A DNA stretch of 64,000 bases from NCBI RefSeq assembly GCF_013359945.1, contig NZ_JABWCS010000196.1, forward strand, positions 1 through 64,000, written 5' to 3'. Of the stretch, positions 43,448 to 52,306 are shown in pieces. Under the pieces are notes generated by a model that was not told where the DNA came from, did not search any database, and saw only the letters and a program-made list of their open reading frames with translations. Origin of the DNA: Paenibacillus agri (GTDB taxonomy: Bacteria; Bacillota; Bacilli; Paenibacillales; Paenibacillaceae). The first letter of the stretch is position 1, and each line of letters starts with the position of its first letter. The translations under genes and the position numbers were made by a program.

Positions 43448-44029
43448 ATGGCAAGAAGAGCAGTAGAGCAAGAGTTGTCGAGGGAAAGGATATTGGAGGC
43501 AGCCAGGCATTTGTTTATCACCAAAGGATACCGGGCGATTTCCATGCGCAGCATAGGGCAGCATTTGGGTTATAGCCATGGCTCCCTCTATTATCACTTC
43601 AAGGAAAAGGCGGAGTTGTTCTACGCCATTGTTGTCGAGGATTTCAATTATGTGGCTGCACTGCTGAGCCAGGCCATGAATAATCCCCCGGAAGAAGGTA
43701 TGACACGGGTGGAGCAGCTAATTATGGAGTTTATCCGGTTTGGACTGGATCATCCTTATCAATACGAGATCATGTTCATGATCCGTGATGAAGAGTTGCT
43801 GGCCTATTGCAGAGCAGAACAGGGACGATGTTATGACTTATTCGCAAGTATTGTACGCCGTCATATGAAAGAAGAAGGATTTGTACATGGGGACTGGCAG
43901 AGTATGCCATTGACCTTATTTTTATCCGCACACGGATTTATTTCTTACTATATTCAAGATAAAGTATCTTTTGAGGACGTCAAAGCAGAAGCAGTCTCCC
44001 ATATCAAGGTATTATGCCGCAATCTGTAG
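43448..44029 (+). CDS. TetR/AcrR family transcriptional regulator
   Basis: A 193-residue repressor-type protein. The helix-turn-helix occupies residues ~10-56 (ILEAARHLFITKGYRAISM, RSIGQHLGYSHGSLYYHF), and the remaining helical part is the ligand-binding domain. The ligand and targets are unknown. It is the second gene of the yigZ unit, and a bidirectional terminator follows. Confidence 0.92.
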   Translation: MARRAVEQELSRERILEAARHLFITKGYRAISMRSIGQHLGYSHGSLYYHFKEKAELFYAIVVEDFNYVAALLSQAMNNPPEEGMTRVEQLIMEFIRFGLDHPYQYEIMFMIRDEELLAYCRAEQGRCYDLFASIVRRHMKEEGFVHGDWQSMPLTLFLSAHGFISYYIQDKVSFEDVKAEAVSHIKVLCRNL

Positions 44030-44125
44030 AGCTTGCTTTTTTTTTAAGTTTTCGCTTTAAAGCATTGCATTGGTATAACATCACTTCTCTGCTTGATGAA
44101 AGTATTGTAGGAGCTATCTTTTTTA

Positions 44126-44168
44126 AAGAGGGCCGCTTCACGGTAGCAGCCGTTAGCGGCCCTCTTGT
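44126..44168. terminator. Bidirectional terminator
   Basis: AAGAGGGCCGC pairs with GCGGCCCTCTT, with an inner CGG/CCG stem. It lies between the convergent TetR and YjbQ genes. Confidence 0.8.
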
Positions 44169-44169
44169 T

Positions 44170-44571
44170 TTATCCCTCAACGATTTTCAGATAATACTCT
44201 CTGTGTCTGGGCCCGTCAAATTCGCAAAAATAAATCCCTTGCCAACGTCCTAATAATAGCTCGCCATTATGGATGATGATGCTCTGTGAAGGCCCTGCGG
44301 TAATGGATTTCAGATGGGAAGCTGTATTACCCTCAGCATGGCGATATTTCGGATGCTTCCATGGATAGATCTCATCCAGTCGCATTAGCACATCATGTTT
44401 TACGTCGGGATCAGCATTCTCGTTAATGGCAATTCCCGCTGTGGTATGTGGGCAATAGACAACAAGAATTCCATTCTGAACACCGCTTTTTTTAACGTAA
44501 GATACCACCTCACGGGAAATATCCCGCAGTTCGTCACGCTTGCTCGTAGATAGCTGGATCGTATTCAGCAT
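44170..44571 (-). CDS. YjbQ family protein (UPF0047)
   Basis: A 133-residue UPF0047/YjbQ protein, a family annotated as secondary thiamine-phosphate synthase from a genetic suppression phenotype; the true role is uncertain. Conserved motifs: GILVVYCPHTTAGIAINENAD with the first His, HAEGNTASHLKSI and the Gly-rich ELLLGRWQGIYFCEFDGPR. ATG 44571 is preceded by GGAGAA. It is divergent from the sulfate transport operon. Confidence 0.93.
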   Translation of the reverse strand: MLNTIQLSTSKRDELRDISREVVSYVKKSGVQNGILVVYCPHTTAGIAINENADPDVKHDVLMRLDEIYPWKHPKYRHAEGNTASHLKSITAGPSQSIIIHNGELLLGRWQGIYFCEFDGPRHREYYLKIVEG

Positions 44572-44688
44572 GCTACATTCTCCTCTCTGAATCAACAAAC
44601 CTGAACAGCATGAAACGCTAGAAGCAGCCCTTTTTCAAGGGGAAATGGTTTTCATTACATATTTTACCCTAAAACGCCTGGAAAGTAA

Positions 44689-44718
44689 TTGACGGTAGTT
44701 AGTCGCTTTTGGTAAAGT
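44689..44718 (+). promoter_or_regulatory. Promoter of the sulfate transport operon
   Basis: TTGACG (44689-44694) and TAAAGT (44713-44718) are 18 bases apart, ~95 bases before cysT. An A/T-rich segment with TATATTAATAGGAAT follows and may hold a regulator site (CymR/CysL type is possible), but I cannot confirm one. No S-box riboswitch is seen. Confidence 0.5.
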
Positions 44719-44812
44719 AGTGTTAATATTAAACCGAGTATATTAATAGGAATAATGCTGTGTGTAAAGGCAAGTATACCGACCGGTAAGCCGGAGGTGG
44801 GGGGACTAATCG

Positions 44813-45631
44813 TTGAATTCGCTGCTTAGACACAAAGGATGGACCTGGGGGTTCCGCACCACGATCCTGCTGTATTTTGTAGTGTTAATTGTACTGCCGA
44901 TTCTTGGGGTGTATTATAGCTCCTTCTCGCTGGGTTTTGGTAATTTCGCCGAAAGCCTCAGTGACCCGATTGCCTGGAAATCGGTACTGCTGACTTTAAA
45001 GTTGGCTGTTATCGCTGCACTTATTAATGTACTGGTGGGGACGATGATTGCCTGGGTCCTGATCCGCTACAATTTTCCTGGCAAGGTCTTGTTGAACAGT
45101 CTGGTGGATTTACCGTTTGCCCTGCCTACGGCGGTAGGGGGATTAATGATTCTACTGCTGCTCGGACCCGGTAGTCTGATCGGCGGAATCGCAGAGAAGC
45201 TGGGCTTCGAGATTGTCTTTCACCAGCCGGCTATCGTTATTGCGATGGTGTTCGTTACGTTTCCTTTTGTAATCCGTGCGGTGCAGCCGTTACTGGAGGA
45301 ACTGGATCCTTCCGAAGAAGAAGCTGCATATACCATGGGTGCCAAGGGCGTTAGGGTCTTTCGTCAGGTGATTCTGCCGTCTATGGCTCCCGGAATAATT
45401 GGCGGCGGCATGCTGGCTTTCTCAAGGGCGCTGGCGGAGTTTGGGGCGGTTGTGCTCGTAGCTGGCAATATCCCAGGCCGTACACTGGTTTCCTCTGTTT
45501 TTATCTACGGTGAAGTGGAGAGTGACAATCCCGTAGGCGCCTCAGCCGTATCCATCATCCTTCTAACCTTATCCTTCCTCATCCTATGGCTGATCAATAT
45601 GGTGCAGATGCGGGGGAGAAGATCATCATGA
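44813..45631 (+). CDS. cysT: Sulfate ABC transporter permease CysT
   Basis: A 272-residue permease with about six membrane segments and the binding-protein-dependent EAA-type loop (EEEAAYTMGAKGVRVFRQVILPSMAPGI). The motif SLVDLPFALPTAVGGLMILLLLGPGS is characteristic of CysT. It carries sulfate or thiosulfate with CysW and CysA. Start is TTG, nine bases after GGAGGTGGGGG. It overlaps cysW by four bases (ATGA). Confidence 0.95.
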   Translation: MNSLLRHKGWTWGFRTTILLYFVVLIVLPILGVYYSSFSLGFGNFAESLSDPIAWKSVLLTLKLAVIAALINVLVGTMIAWVLIRYNFPGKVLLNSLVDLPFALPTAVGGLMILLLLGPGSLIGGIAEKLGFEIVFHQPAIVIAMVFVTFPFVIRAVQPLLEELDPSEEEAAYTMGAKGVRVFRQVILPSMAPGIIGGGMLAFSRALAEFGAVVLVAGNIPGRTLVSSVFIYGEVESDNPVGASAVSIILLTLSFLILWLINMVQMRGRRSS

Positions 45632-46425
45632 GAAAACTCTGGATTGGGTTAACGTATCTGGTGTTCTTTCTACTCATTGCTGCGCCACTGGGCAAAATGA
45701 CCGCGGGAGCCTTCAGTCAGGGTCCTGTTGGTTTGTGGAACGCCTTGGTCCGGCCAGAAGCGCTGCATGCGCTGATGATGACCGGTTTTGTCGTGGTCGT
45801 GGTAACACTGCTGAACACACTGTTCGGAATTATGCTGGCTCTTTATCTGGTCCGGGCACGCTGGATCGGACGGCGGCTGAAAGGCTTGCTGAACAGTATT
45901 GTCGATCTGCCGTATGCGGTCTCGCCGGTGATTGGCGGCTTGATGATTGTGCTGCTTCTCGGACCGGACAGTGCGCTGGGCGCGCTGTTTGAAGGGATCG
46001 GGCTGAAGATTGTGTATGCTTTTCCCGGGATGGTGATTGCCACACTCTTCGTGACATTCCCCTTGATGGTGCGCGAGATTATGCCTGTACTGCAGGAGAT
46101 CGGCTCTCAGCAGGAGGAAGCGGCTTCGACGCTTGGTGCTTATGGCTGGACGACCTTCTGGCGGGTGACCTGGCCTTCGATCCGCTGGGCGGTGGTGTAC
46201 GGTGTCATCTTGACGGTCGCCCGCTCGCTGGGCGAATTCGGGGCGGTGCTGGTCGTCTCGGGCAATATCATGAATAAAACGCAAACGGCCACTACGCTCG
46301 TGTATCAGGATGTCGAGAATTTTAATGTAACCGCTGCTGGCGGGGTAGCGCTCGTGCTGGCGGCTTTTTCCGTAGGTCTGCTGCTGTTGATGGAATGGAC
46401 CAAGAGAAGAAAGGGAGTGCATTGA
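45628..46425 (+). CDS. cysW: Sulfate ABC transporter permease CysW
   Basis: A 265-residue partner permease of CysT, with six membrane segments and the EAA loop EEAASTLGAYGWTTFWRVTWPSI. SIVDLPYAVSPVIGGLMIVLLLGPDS matches the CysW signature. ATG 45628 overlaps the cysT stop; the open frame extends further upstream into cysT but without meaning. GGGGGAGAAG serves as ribosome binding site. Middle gene of cysTWA. Confidence 0.94.
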   Translation: MRKLWIGLTYLVFFLLIAAPLGKMTAGAFSQGPVGLWNALVRPEALHALMMTGFVVVVVTLLNTLFGIMLALYLVRARWIGRRLKGLLNSIVDLPYAVSPVIGGLMIVLLLGPDSALGALFEGIGLKIVYAFPGMVIATLFVTFPLMVREIMPVLQEIGSQQEEAASTLGAYGWTTFWRVTWPSIRWAVVYGVILTVARSLGEFGAVLVVSGNIMNKTQTATTLVYQDVENFNVTAAGGVALVLAAFSVGLLLLMEWTKRRKGVH

Positions 46426-46426
46426 T

Positions 46427-47491
46427 ATGCATGTCGAAGTCCGGGGATTAAATAAGCATTTTGGAGATTTTCATGCCGTCAAGGATGTGGAATTCGGGAT
46501 TACCAAGGGACATCTGATCGGCCTGCTCGGCCCAAGCGGCGGCGGTAAAACCTCGATCCTGCGCATGCTGGCAGGGCTGGAGTCACCGGATAGCGGAGAG
46601 ATTATTTTTCATGGTCAGACGGTCAACAACCTCCCTCCTCAGGAACGCGGCATCGGCTTCGTCTTCCAGAACTATGCCCTGTTCAAGCATATGACCGTAT
46701 TTGAGAATATTGCCTTTGGCCTGAAGGTGAAAAAAGCAAGCAAGACAGCTATCCGCGACCGGGTGACCGAGCTTGTCGAGTTGACGGGCCTGAAGGGTTT
46801 TGAAAAACGCTACCCGCACCAGTTGTCTGGTGGTCAGCGTCAGCGTGTGGCATTCGCCCGGGCGCTTGCGCCGGAGCCACAGCTGCTGCTATTGGATGAG
46901 CCGTTTGCGGCGATTGACGCGAAGATCCGCCAGGAGCTGCGCTCATGGCTGCGCGAGCTGATAGAACGTGTAGGTATCACCTCCATCTTCGTTACTCATG
47001 ATCAGGATGAAGCGATTGAAGTAGCGGACGAGATCATGATCATTAACCAGGGGCGTCTGGAGCAGAAGGGGACCCCGTGGGATATTTATAAAGAGCCGAA
47101 GACACCGTTCGTTGCGACATTCATCGGCGAATCAACACTGATCGATGATGCTTCCGAGCTGAAAGGTTTTAACAATGCTGGCGGAGGTAAGCCGACCAAA
47201 GCGCTAATCCGTCCGGAGTACATCGAGGTGGGCAGCCTGAATGAATTTAGGGTCGCCTCCGCTACGGAGCAGGGCATCGTGAAGCATCTGCATTTCCGCG
47301 GCAGCGAATGGCTGATAGAGATCGAGGTGAACGGCCACAAGCTCGTGACTTATCGTTCTCTGGAGAAGGAGACCTTGCAGATAGGGCAGGAAATATCCGT
47401 GCTGGTGCACCGCGCTTACCTGTTCAATGAGGATGATAGCTGGATTCAGGAGAACAACCTGAAGGATGACCCGATGCCGGTATTTATTTAA
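46427..47491 (+). CDS. cysA: Sulfate ABC transporter ATP-binding protein CysA
   Basis: A 354-residue ATPase energising sulfate import. Walker A GPSGGGKTS at residues 35-43, Q-loop VFQNYALF near 79-86, signature LSGGQRQR at 133-140, Walker B LLLLDEP at 153-159, H-loop in TSIFVTHDQDEA. A C-terminal TOBE-like regulatory domain covers ~240-350. It starts one base after the cysW stop with GGGAG upstream. The binding-protein gene does not follow directly but lies 560 bases downstream. Confidence 0.96.
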   Translation: MHVEVRGLNKHFGDFHAVKDVEFGITKGHLIGLLGPSGGGKTSILRMLAGLESPDSGEIIFHGQTVNNLPPQERGIGFVFQNYALFKHMTVFENIAFGLKVKKASKTAIRDRVTELVELTGLKGFEKRYPHQLSGGQRQRVAFARALAPEPQLLLLDEPFAAIDAKIRQELRSWLRELIERVGITSIFVTHDQDEAIEVADEIMIINQGRLEQKGTPWDIYKEPKTPFVATFIGESTLIDDASELKGFNNAGGGKPTKALIRPEYIEVGSLNEFRVASATEQGIVKHLHFRGSEWLIEIEVNGHKLVTYRSLEKETLQIGQEISVLVHRAYLFNEDDSWIQENNLKDDPMPVFI

Positions 47492-48051
47492 TTTATTTTA
47501 TCTAATTCAATTCAATCCAATTCAATTCAAGCTAGGCTATTTTCTTTTAAAGAATGATAAAGGTGCTGTTATAAAAGGTTGTACGAAGATGAGGCGTGTG
47601 GAGTGAGAGGTATTTCTTAAATAACTGGAAAAACTCCCGTTAATCATCCGGTAAGAGGAGGAATGTTGGAATAAATGGAAAAACTCCTGTTAAGTTAAGC
47701 TTTTTCATCGATTTCGAGGAAAAGCGTCGAAATAACAGGAGGAATTCCCGTTAATCTCGGAATAATGGCATTGCGGGTGAAAATAACGGGAGAAATTCCA
47801 GCTAAGCTCGTAATAGTGGCGATGCGGGTGGGATAACAGGAGAAATTCCAGTTAATCGCACCATAGTAACGATGCATGTGGGATAACGGGAGAAATTCCA
47901 GTTAATCTCGTAATAGTAACGATGCGAGTGGAATAACGGCAGGGAATCCCGTTAATTCCCATGATTATGTTTGCTCACTCACGTGATTAGCAAGCGGACT
48001 TGAGCCGAAGAAACACAATCATCTATCTATTTCAAAGGGATGTGGGCCGCA
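47492..48051. other. Repeat-rich gap between cysA and the sulfate-binding protein gene
   Basis: No gene. It begins with an AATTCAATTC-type simple repeat (47494-47530) and then holds the palindromic repeat block described separately. Confidence 0.75.
47628..47956. repeat. Seven imperfect palindromic repeats, about 50-bp period
   Basis: The core ATAACGGGAGAAATTCCCGT, followed by TAAT, recurs with variations near 47630, 47671, 47731, 47782, 47832, 47882 and 47932. From the third copy on the period is 50-51 bases. Each core can form a hairpin (AACNGGA with TCCNGTT). The stretch between cores, of the type CTCGTAATAGTAACGATGCG, is also conserved, so this is a tandem array and not a CRISPR. Confidence 0.85.
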
Positions 48052-49128
48052 ATGAAGCCTCTCAAAAGGAGCAGACAACTGCACGGATGGCTCGCCGCTC
48101 TAATGCTGGTTGTGCTTGTACTAACGGCAACCGGCTGCGGGAGCGGAGGGAAGGATAGTAATGCGGCTGACGCGCCCTCACGCAAGGGCGACCTTACGCT
48201 GGTAGTCGGTGCCTACAGCGTGGTCAAGGATGCCATGGAAGAAATATTGCCGATCTTCGCCGCCAAATGGAAAGCGGATACGGGGCAGACTCTCGAATTC
48301 CAGCAATCCTATGAGGCATCCGGAACTCAGGCCCGTGCCATCGCCGGAGGATTCGAAGCAGATGTGACGCTGCTGGCGATGGAGGGGGACATCGACAAGT
48401 TGGTTAAGGCTGGACTGGTACAGCCGAACTGGAAAAGCAAGGGCGGCGAGGACGGGATGGTGACCCGTTCGGTGGTAGCCCTGGGCACACGGGAAGGCAA
48501 CCCGAAGGGCATTCACAGTTTTGCGGATCTGGCGAAGCCGGGGATTAAGGTGCTCTACCCCAATCCCAAGACATCCGGCGGCGCCCAGTGGGATATCAAC
48601 GCCATCTATGGGGCGGGCCTGAAGCTGTCTGAGGAGCAGGAAGGGGTTAAGGACCCCGTGGCTGCTAAGGCTTTTCTGGAGCGAGTACATGCCAATGTGG
48701 AGTCGCTGGACAAAAGCGGCCGGGCATCGATGGCCGCCTTCGAATATGGTGTCGGCGATGTGATCGTCACCTATGAGAACGAGCTGCTCGCGCGAATCGC
48801 CAAAGGGGTCAAATATGAGGTGATTATTCCACAGGATACCATTCTCATTGAGAACCCGCTGGCGGTTGTGGACAAATACGCAGAGAAGCACGGTACCCGC
48901 GAGGCCGCGGATGCACTTGTTGCTTACCTGCTGACTCCGCAGGCACAGGAAATCTTTGCGAAGCATGGCTTCCGTCCGGTCAATAAACAGGTATATGCTG
49001 ACAACGAAAGCCATTTTCCCATCCCGGCCGGCCTATTCGACATCCAGTACCTGGGCGGCTGGAACGAGGTGCGCAGCACGCTGTACTCCAAGCGTGGAGT
49101 CTGGTATCAGGTGCTGGCTGGGATTTAA
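48052..49128 (+). CDS. sbp: Sulfate-binding lipoprotein
   Basis: A 358-residue extracytoplasmic solute-binding protein for CysTWA. A lipoprotein signal ends in the lipobox LTATGCG. The mature part has the family stretches GDLTLVVGAYSVVKDAMEEI, SYEASGTQARAIAGGFEADV, and NPKTSGGAQWDINAIYG, which line the sulfate site. ATG 48040 and 48052 are both possible; AAAGGG fits 48052 better. It usually precedes the permease genes; here it follows them at a distance of 560 bases filled with repeats, and is flanked by a 13-bp direct repeat. Confidence 0.93.
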   Translation: MKPLKRSRQLHGWLAALMLVVLVLTATGCGSGGKDSNAADAPSRKGDLTLVVGAYSVVKDAMEEILPIFAAKWKADTGQTLEFQQSYEASGTQARAIAGGFEADVTLLAMEGDIDKLVKAGLVQPNWKSKGGEDGMVTRSVVALGTREGNPKGIHSFADLAKPGIKVLYPNPKTSGGAQWDINAIYGAGLKLSEEQEGVKDPVAAKAFLERVHANVESLDKSGRASMAAFEYGVGDVIVTYENELLARIAKGVKYEVIIPQDTILIENPLAVVDKYAEKHGTREAADALVAYLLTPQAQEIFAKHGFRPVNKQVYADNESHFPIPAGLFDIQYLGGWNEVRSTLYSKRGVWYQVLAGI

Positions 49129-49487
49129 GCTAGGCTATTGGGTTAGCAGATTAAAGGAAAATCAGATAACAAGAGCAACCTAAGTCCAAGCCTTCACCGT
49201 AGTGACGACCGAGCCGTACGTTCGCAACTTGAGCTCATGTTAAATAGAAGGAACAGAAAATAGACGGGAAGTGTGGTCGTTCGTAAGGCAAAGCGCCTTG
49301 TGGGCGACTTTTTGTATTATCAGGTTAGCTAGAATGTGCGGATTGTCCCTTTTTCTGCTTTTCTTATTATAGGGGCTGACCTATATAGGGTGTACTAAGT
49401 GGGTCCTTGGCTTCGTGCAATGATGCTCCAACCTGTTTTATAATGGGCATACAAGACTTCGTGATAGGACAGAAGGAGAGAGAACTG
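49129..49487. other. Intergenic region with probable terminator
   Basis: No gene is seen. GTCG...CGAC enclosing AAGGC/GCCTT at 49272-49313, followed by five T, looks like a terminator for the sulfate-binding protein gene. AAGCTAGGCTATT at 49127-49139 repeats 47528-47540. Confidence 0.55.
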
Positions 49488-50270
49488 ATGGATACATTGG
49501 TATTTTTGGGCACGGGCGATGCAATGGGAGTTCCACGGGTTTACTGCGATTGTGAGACTTGTTCAGAGTCGAGAAATGGCGGACTAAACGCTCGGCTTCG
49601 TTCCTCCGTACTGATTGACAACGGCAGCGACGGGCTGGTGATTGATTGCGGTCCGGATTGGCGGGGGCAGATGGAAGAACAGGGAATTCGCCATATGCGC
49701 CGCTTGCTGGTGACACATGCTCATTTTGACCATATCGGTGGACTTCCCGAATGGGCGGACGCTTGCCGCTGGATGGGGTATAGAGGTCAGCTCTATGCGC
49801 CGGCAGAGGTTATTCCGGTGATTCAGCGTCAGTATCCATGGCTGGAGAATCAACTGGATATGATTCCTTGTGATGAAGGGATCACATTGGACGGCTGGGC
49901 GATAGAGACGTGGAGAGTGTGCCATGGCAAAAATGGCTATTCCTATGCTTACCGACTGGAGAAGGAGGGGTATGCGTGGGTTTACTGTCCAGACTCTATC
50001 TCGCTCGGGGAGGAAGAGACCCGGCGTATGCATAACGCCGATCTGCTGGTACTGGGGACAAGCTTCTATTATGAAGCAGCCGAGTTGTCCACTCGTTCTG
50101 TCTATGATATGACGGAGGCCGCGGAACTGCTGAAGGAAGTAAAGCCCCACAGGGCGATTTACACCCACATGTCCCATGATGTTGACTTGCGGAAGGATTA
50201 TATTCTACCGGAGCATGTCACGCTGGCGCGGACGGGGATGAGGGTTTCGCTGGCAAACGCGGCAGAGTAA
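49488..50270 (+). CDS. PhnP-like metallo-beta-lactamase-fold hydrolase
   Basis: A 260-residue MBL-fold protein resembling PhnP-type phosphodiesterases. The metal motif is THAHFDHIGG (His77, His79, Asp81, His82), and the N-terminal cysteine cluster YCDCETCSESRNGG (Cys20, Cys22, Cys25) matches the structural zinc site of PhnP. PhnP opens cyclic ribose phosphates in phosphonate breakdown; no phn genes are near, so the substrate here is open. ATG 49488 follows AGAAGGAGAG. Single gene. Confidence 0.88.
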   Translation: MDTLVFLGTGDAMGVPRVYCDCETCSESRNGGLNARLRSSVLIDNGSDGLVIDCGPDWRGQMEEQGIRHMRRLLVTHAHFDHIGGLPEWADACRWMGYRGQLYAPAEVIPVIQRQYPWLENQLDMIPCDEGITLDGWAIETWRVCHGKNGYSYAYRLEKEGYAWVYCPDSISLGEEETRRMHNADLLVLGTSFYYEAAELSTRSVYDMTEAAELLKEVKPHRAIYTHMSHDVDLRKDYILPEHVTLARTGMRVSLANAAE

Positions 50271-50744
50271 GTATAAGAGGAGATAGGTATGGGAGTAGAG
50301 CAGGCGTGGAGGAGCAGGTATAGAAATAGAGCAAGTATGAGAGTGAGCAAGTATGGGCGTAGAGCAGGTATAGAAAGCATGACAGGTATGGGAGTAGAGC
50401 AGGTATAGTATGTGCAGCGAATATAGCAGGAAATACAATAAGTGCAAGAAGTGCAAGTGGAGAGCGAGTATGTCAGTAGAGAAGTATAGTAAGCATGATA
50501 AGTAGGGGTAGTTGAGCAATCAGAGTGTGGAAAATCAAGTGATCAGAAACACATATAGCATCATTTATCATTTAGCAGTACCAGCAGTCCAGCGCTACCA
50601 GCGTATCTACTATATAAGCCGAACAAAAGAAATGAACAAAAGCGAAAATGAGCGAACGGGGAAGTTTAGAACTGTAGGCCCAAAGCGTTCGCCTGAAGTG
50701 AGCGTCAAATATCCCCCACTTAGCAGTCAGATGGGAGCGACTGT
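50271..50744. repeat. Degenerate GTATGGGAGTAGAGCAG repeats and an interspersed repeat
   Basis: From 50275 to about 50515 the sequence is built of loose repeats of GTATGGGAGTAGAGCAGGTA with insertions, without a fixed period. From ~50600 to 50715 it resembles 62023-62110 (CGAACAAAA..., GGAACTGTAGG-type segment, GCGTTCGCCTGAA), an interspersed non-coding repeat. Open frames here follow from composition; I call no gene. Confidence 0.65.
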
Positions 50745-50882
50745 ATGATGAATACAGATTAGCTGAGACGGCAGCTGCTCAAAGAGATATACGTGAGATA
50801 CCGGAAAGGAAAACGAGCAGAAATTTCTTGGCGGTTTGCCAATGATCATTTGACTGAAGCAACCGAAGTCGTTATGAAATAA
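50745..50882 (+). pseudogene. Small ORF interrupted by an amber codon
   Basis: ATG ATG AAT ACA GAT is followed by TAG (50760-50762) and then 39 uninterrupted codons reading LRRQLLKEIYVRYRKGKRAE and ending EATEVVMK before TAA. The continuation has normal-looking protein composition, GGGAG lies before the ATG, and a terminator follows directly. I read it as a ~45-residue gene broken by a point mutation; family unknown. Confidence 0.5.
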
Positions 50883-51218
50883 AAGAAGCCAGCAATCCAG
50901 GTCGCTGGCTTCTTTACTCGGATTAGTCCGTGGAAATCAGTCAAGCCATGTTCCAGATATTATCTGATCCGCGATTTTGTCTTGAATTGTACTGTACTGT
51001 TATTTACTGTATAGAACATCAGCCAATCACCAGGGATGAAAAAACGCATCTCCGAGGCTGAACCAGACAGAGATCTCGCTGCGTCTATTGAGGGATATAT
51101 TAGACGCTGTGGTTGTTGTAATGAGCTCAAATAACAACCAGGCATGGCAAAAATAATTATAGTTCCGCACAAAAAGCCCACGATTTCTCGTGGGCGGTAA
51201 GCAAAGCTTACCCTAAAA
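50883..51218. other. Intergenic region with two terminators
   Basis: At 50883-50916, AAAGAAGCCAGC pairs with GCTGGCTTCTTT, a clear terminator for the small interrupted ORF. At 51172-51195, GCCCACGA pairs with TCGTGGGC and, read on the minus strand, runs into TTTTTG, a terminator for the MFS gene. I see nothing coding between. Confidence 0.75.
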
Positions 51219-52306
51219 TTAAGGCCTAATACTCTTCTTTTGTTGTTGAGCACACCAGAGAGTAAATAAAATTCCCACGACGGTTACGATCGAAACAACC
51301 CAAGGAACGGCTGTTAGGCCTCCACCAAATTGAAAATCTATAACCAAGCCTCCGATATACGCACCAAGCGCATTAACCAGGTTAAAAGCCGCAACATTTA
51401 AAGTCGACGCTAGTGTTGGAGCTTCTTTGGCCGTATTCAGCATATGGAGCTGCAATCCCGGTATAGTTCCAAGAGCGGCCATTCCCAATACAAAAACATT
51501 AATCAAAGCGGGTACTTTATACTGATCCGTAATTGAAAATACTGCTAAAACTATGGCCAACACAACGAGTATCCCAAGAAGAGATGGCATTAATTTACGG
51601 TCAGCCAGTTTGCCCCCAATAATATTTCCAAGCGTGCTGCCGGCTCCGAACAAAACAAGGATGTAAGAAACGGAATTTAACGGGAACTTAGTAATATCAG
51701 TTAAAATCGGCGAAATATAAGTGAACGCTGTAAAGACTCCTCCAAAACCAAACGTCGTCATTAAAAGAGCAACATAAACTGCTGGTCGACGCAGTACACC
51801 AAGTTCCTGCTTTAGACTTGATGAAGATGCCTCTACTTTTGGAACGAGTATGGCAATCCCAATATCAAAGCAATCAATTCTATTATAGTGATCGTCCAAA
51901 AAGAGGATCTCCATCCATAGGCTTGACCAATAAATGTACCGATAGGGACGCCAAGAATATTTGCAAGTGTCAGACCCGTAAACATGATGGCAATAGCTCC
52001 AGCCCGTGTTTCCTTAGGAACAAGTCCAGCTGCAATAACAGATCCAACACCAAAGAAGGACCCGTGAGTTAATGCAGCCACGATACGAGCTACCATTAAT
52101 ACTCCATAGTTTGGTGCAAGAGCAGCCAATGCATTACCTGCTATGAACAGAATCATAAGAAAGAGAAGTAACTGCTTTCGCTTCATTCGATGAGTTGCGA
52201 CTGTGATGATGGGAGCTCCTATAGCCACACCCAGTGCATATCCGGTAATGAGTAGCCCCGCTAAGGGGATGGACACCTGCAAGCTATCGGCCACTTCAGG
52301 AAGTAA
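51219..52306 (-). pseudogene. MFS efflux transporter, frameshifted and 5'-truncated
   Basis: A drug/sugar efflux-type major facilitator. The N-terminal half (LLPEVADSLQVSIPLAGLL to WTITIIELIALILG) and the C-terminal half (AILVPKVEASSSSLKQELG to the C-terminus) are in different frames; they join at about 51850, where one base is missing in the run ATATTGGGATTGCC. The 5' end is also lost: upstream of the TTA CTT codons (L-L-P-E-V) the next in-frame codon is TAG, and the sequence becomes that of a protease gene on the other strand. About 11 membrane segments remain. Not functional as one protein. Confidence 0.85.

Noticed and set aside
47628-47956. Possible CRISPR array
   Set aside because: Repeats are imperfect and the presumed spacers are themselves conserved; no cas genes are near.
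48178-49014. 278-codon minus-strand frame opposite the sulfate-binding gene
   Set aside because: Shadow of a well-supported lipoprotein gene; no motifs.
50512-50748. 78-codon ORF
   Set aside because: It lies across an interspersed repeat whose other copies have different frames; no ribosome binding site.
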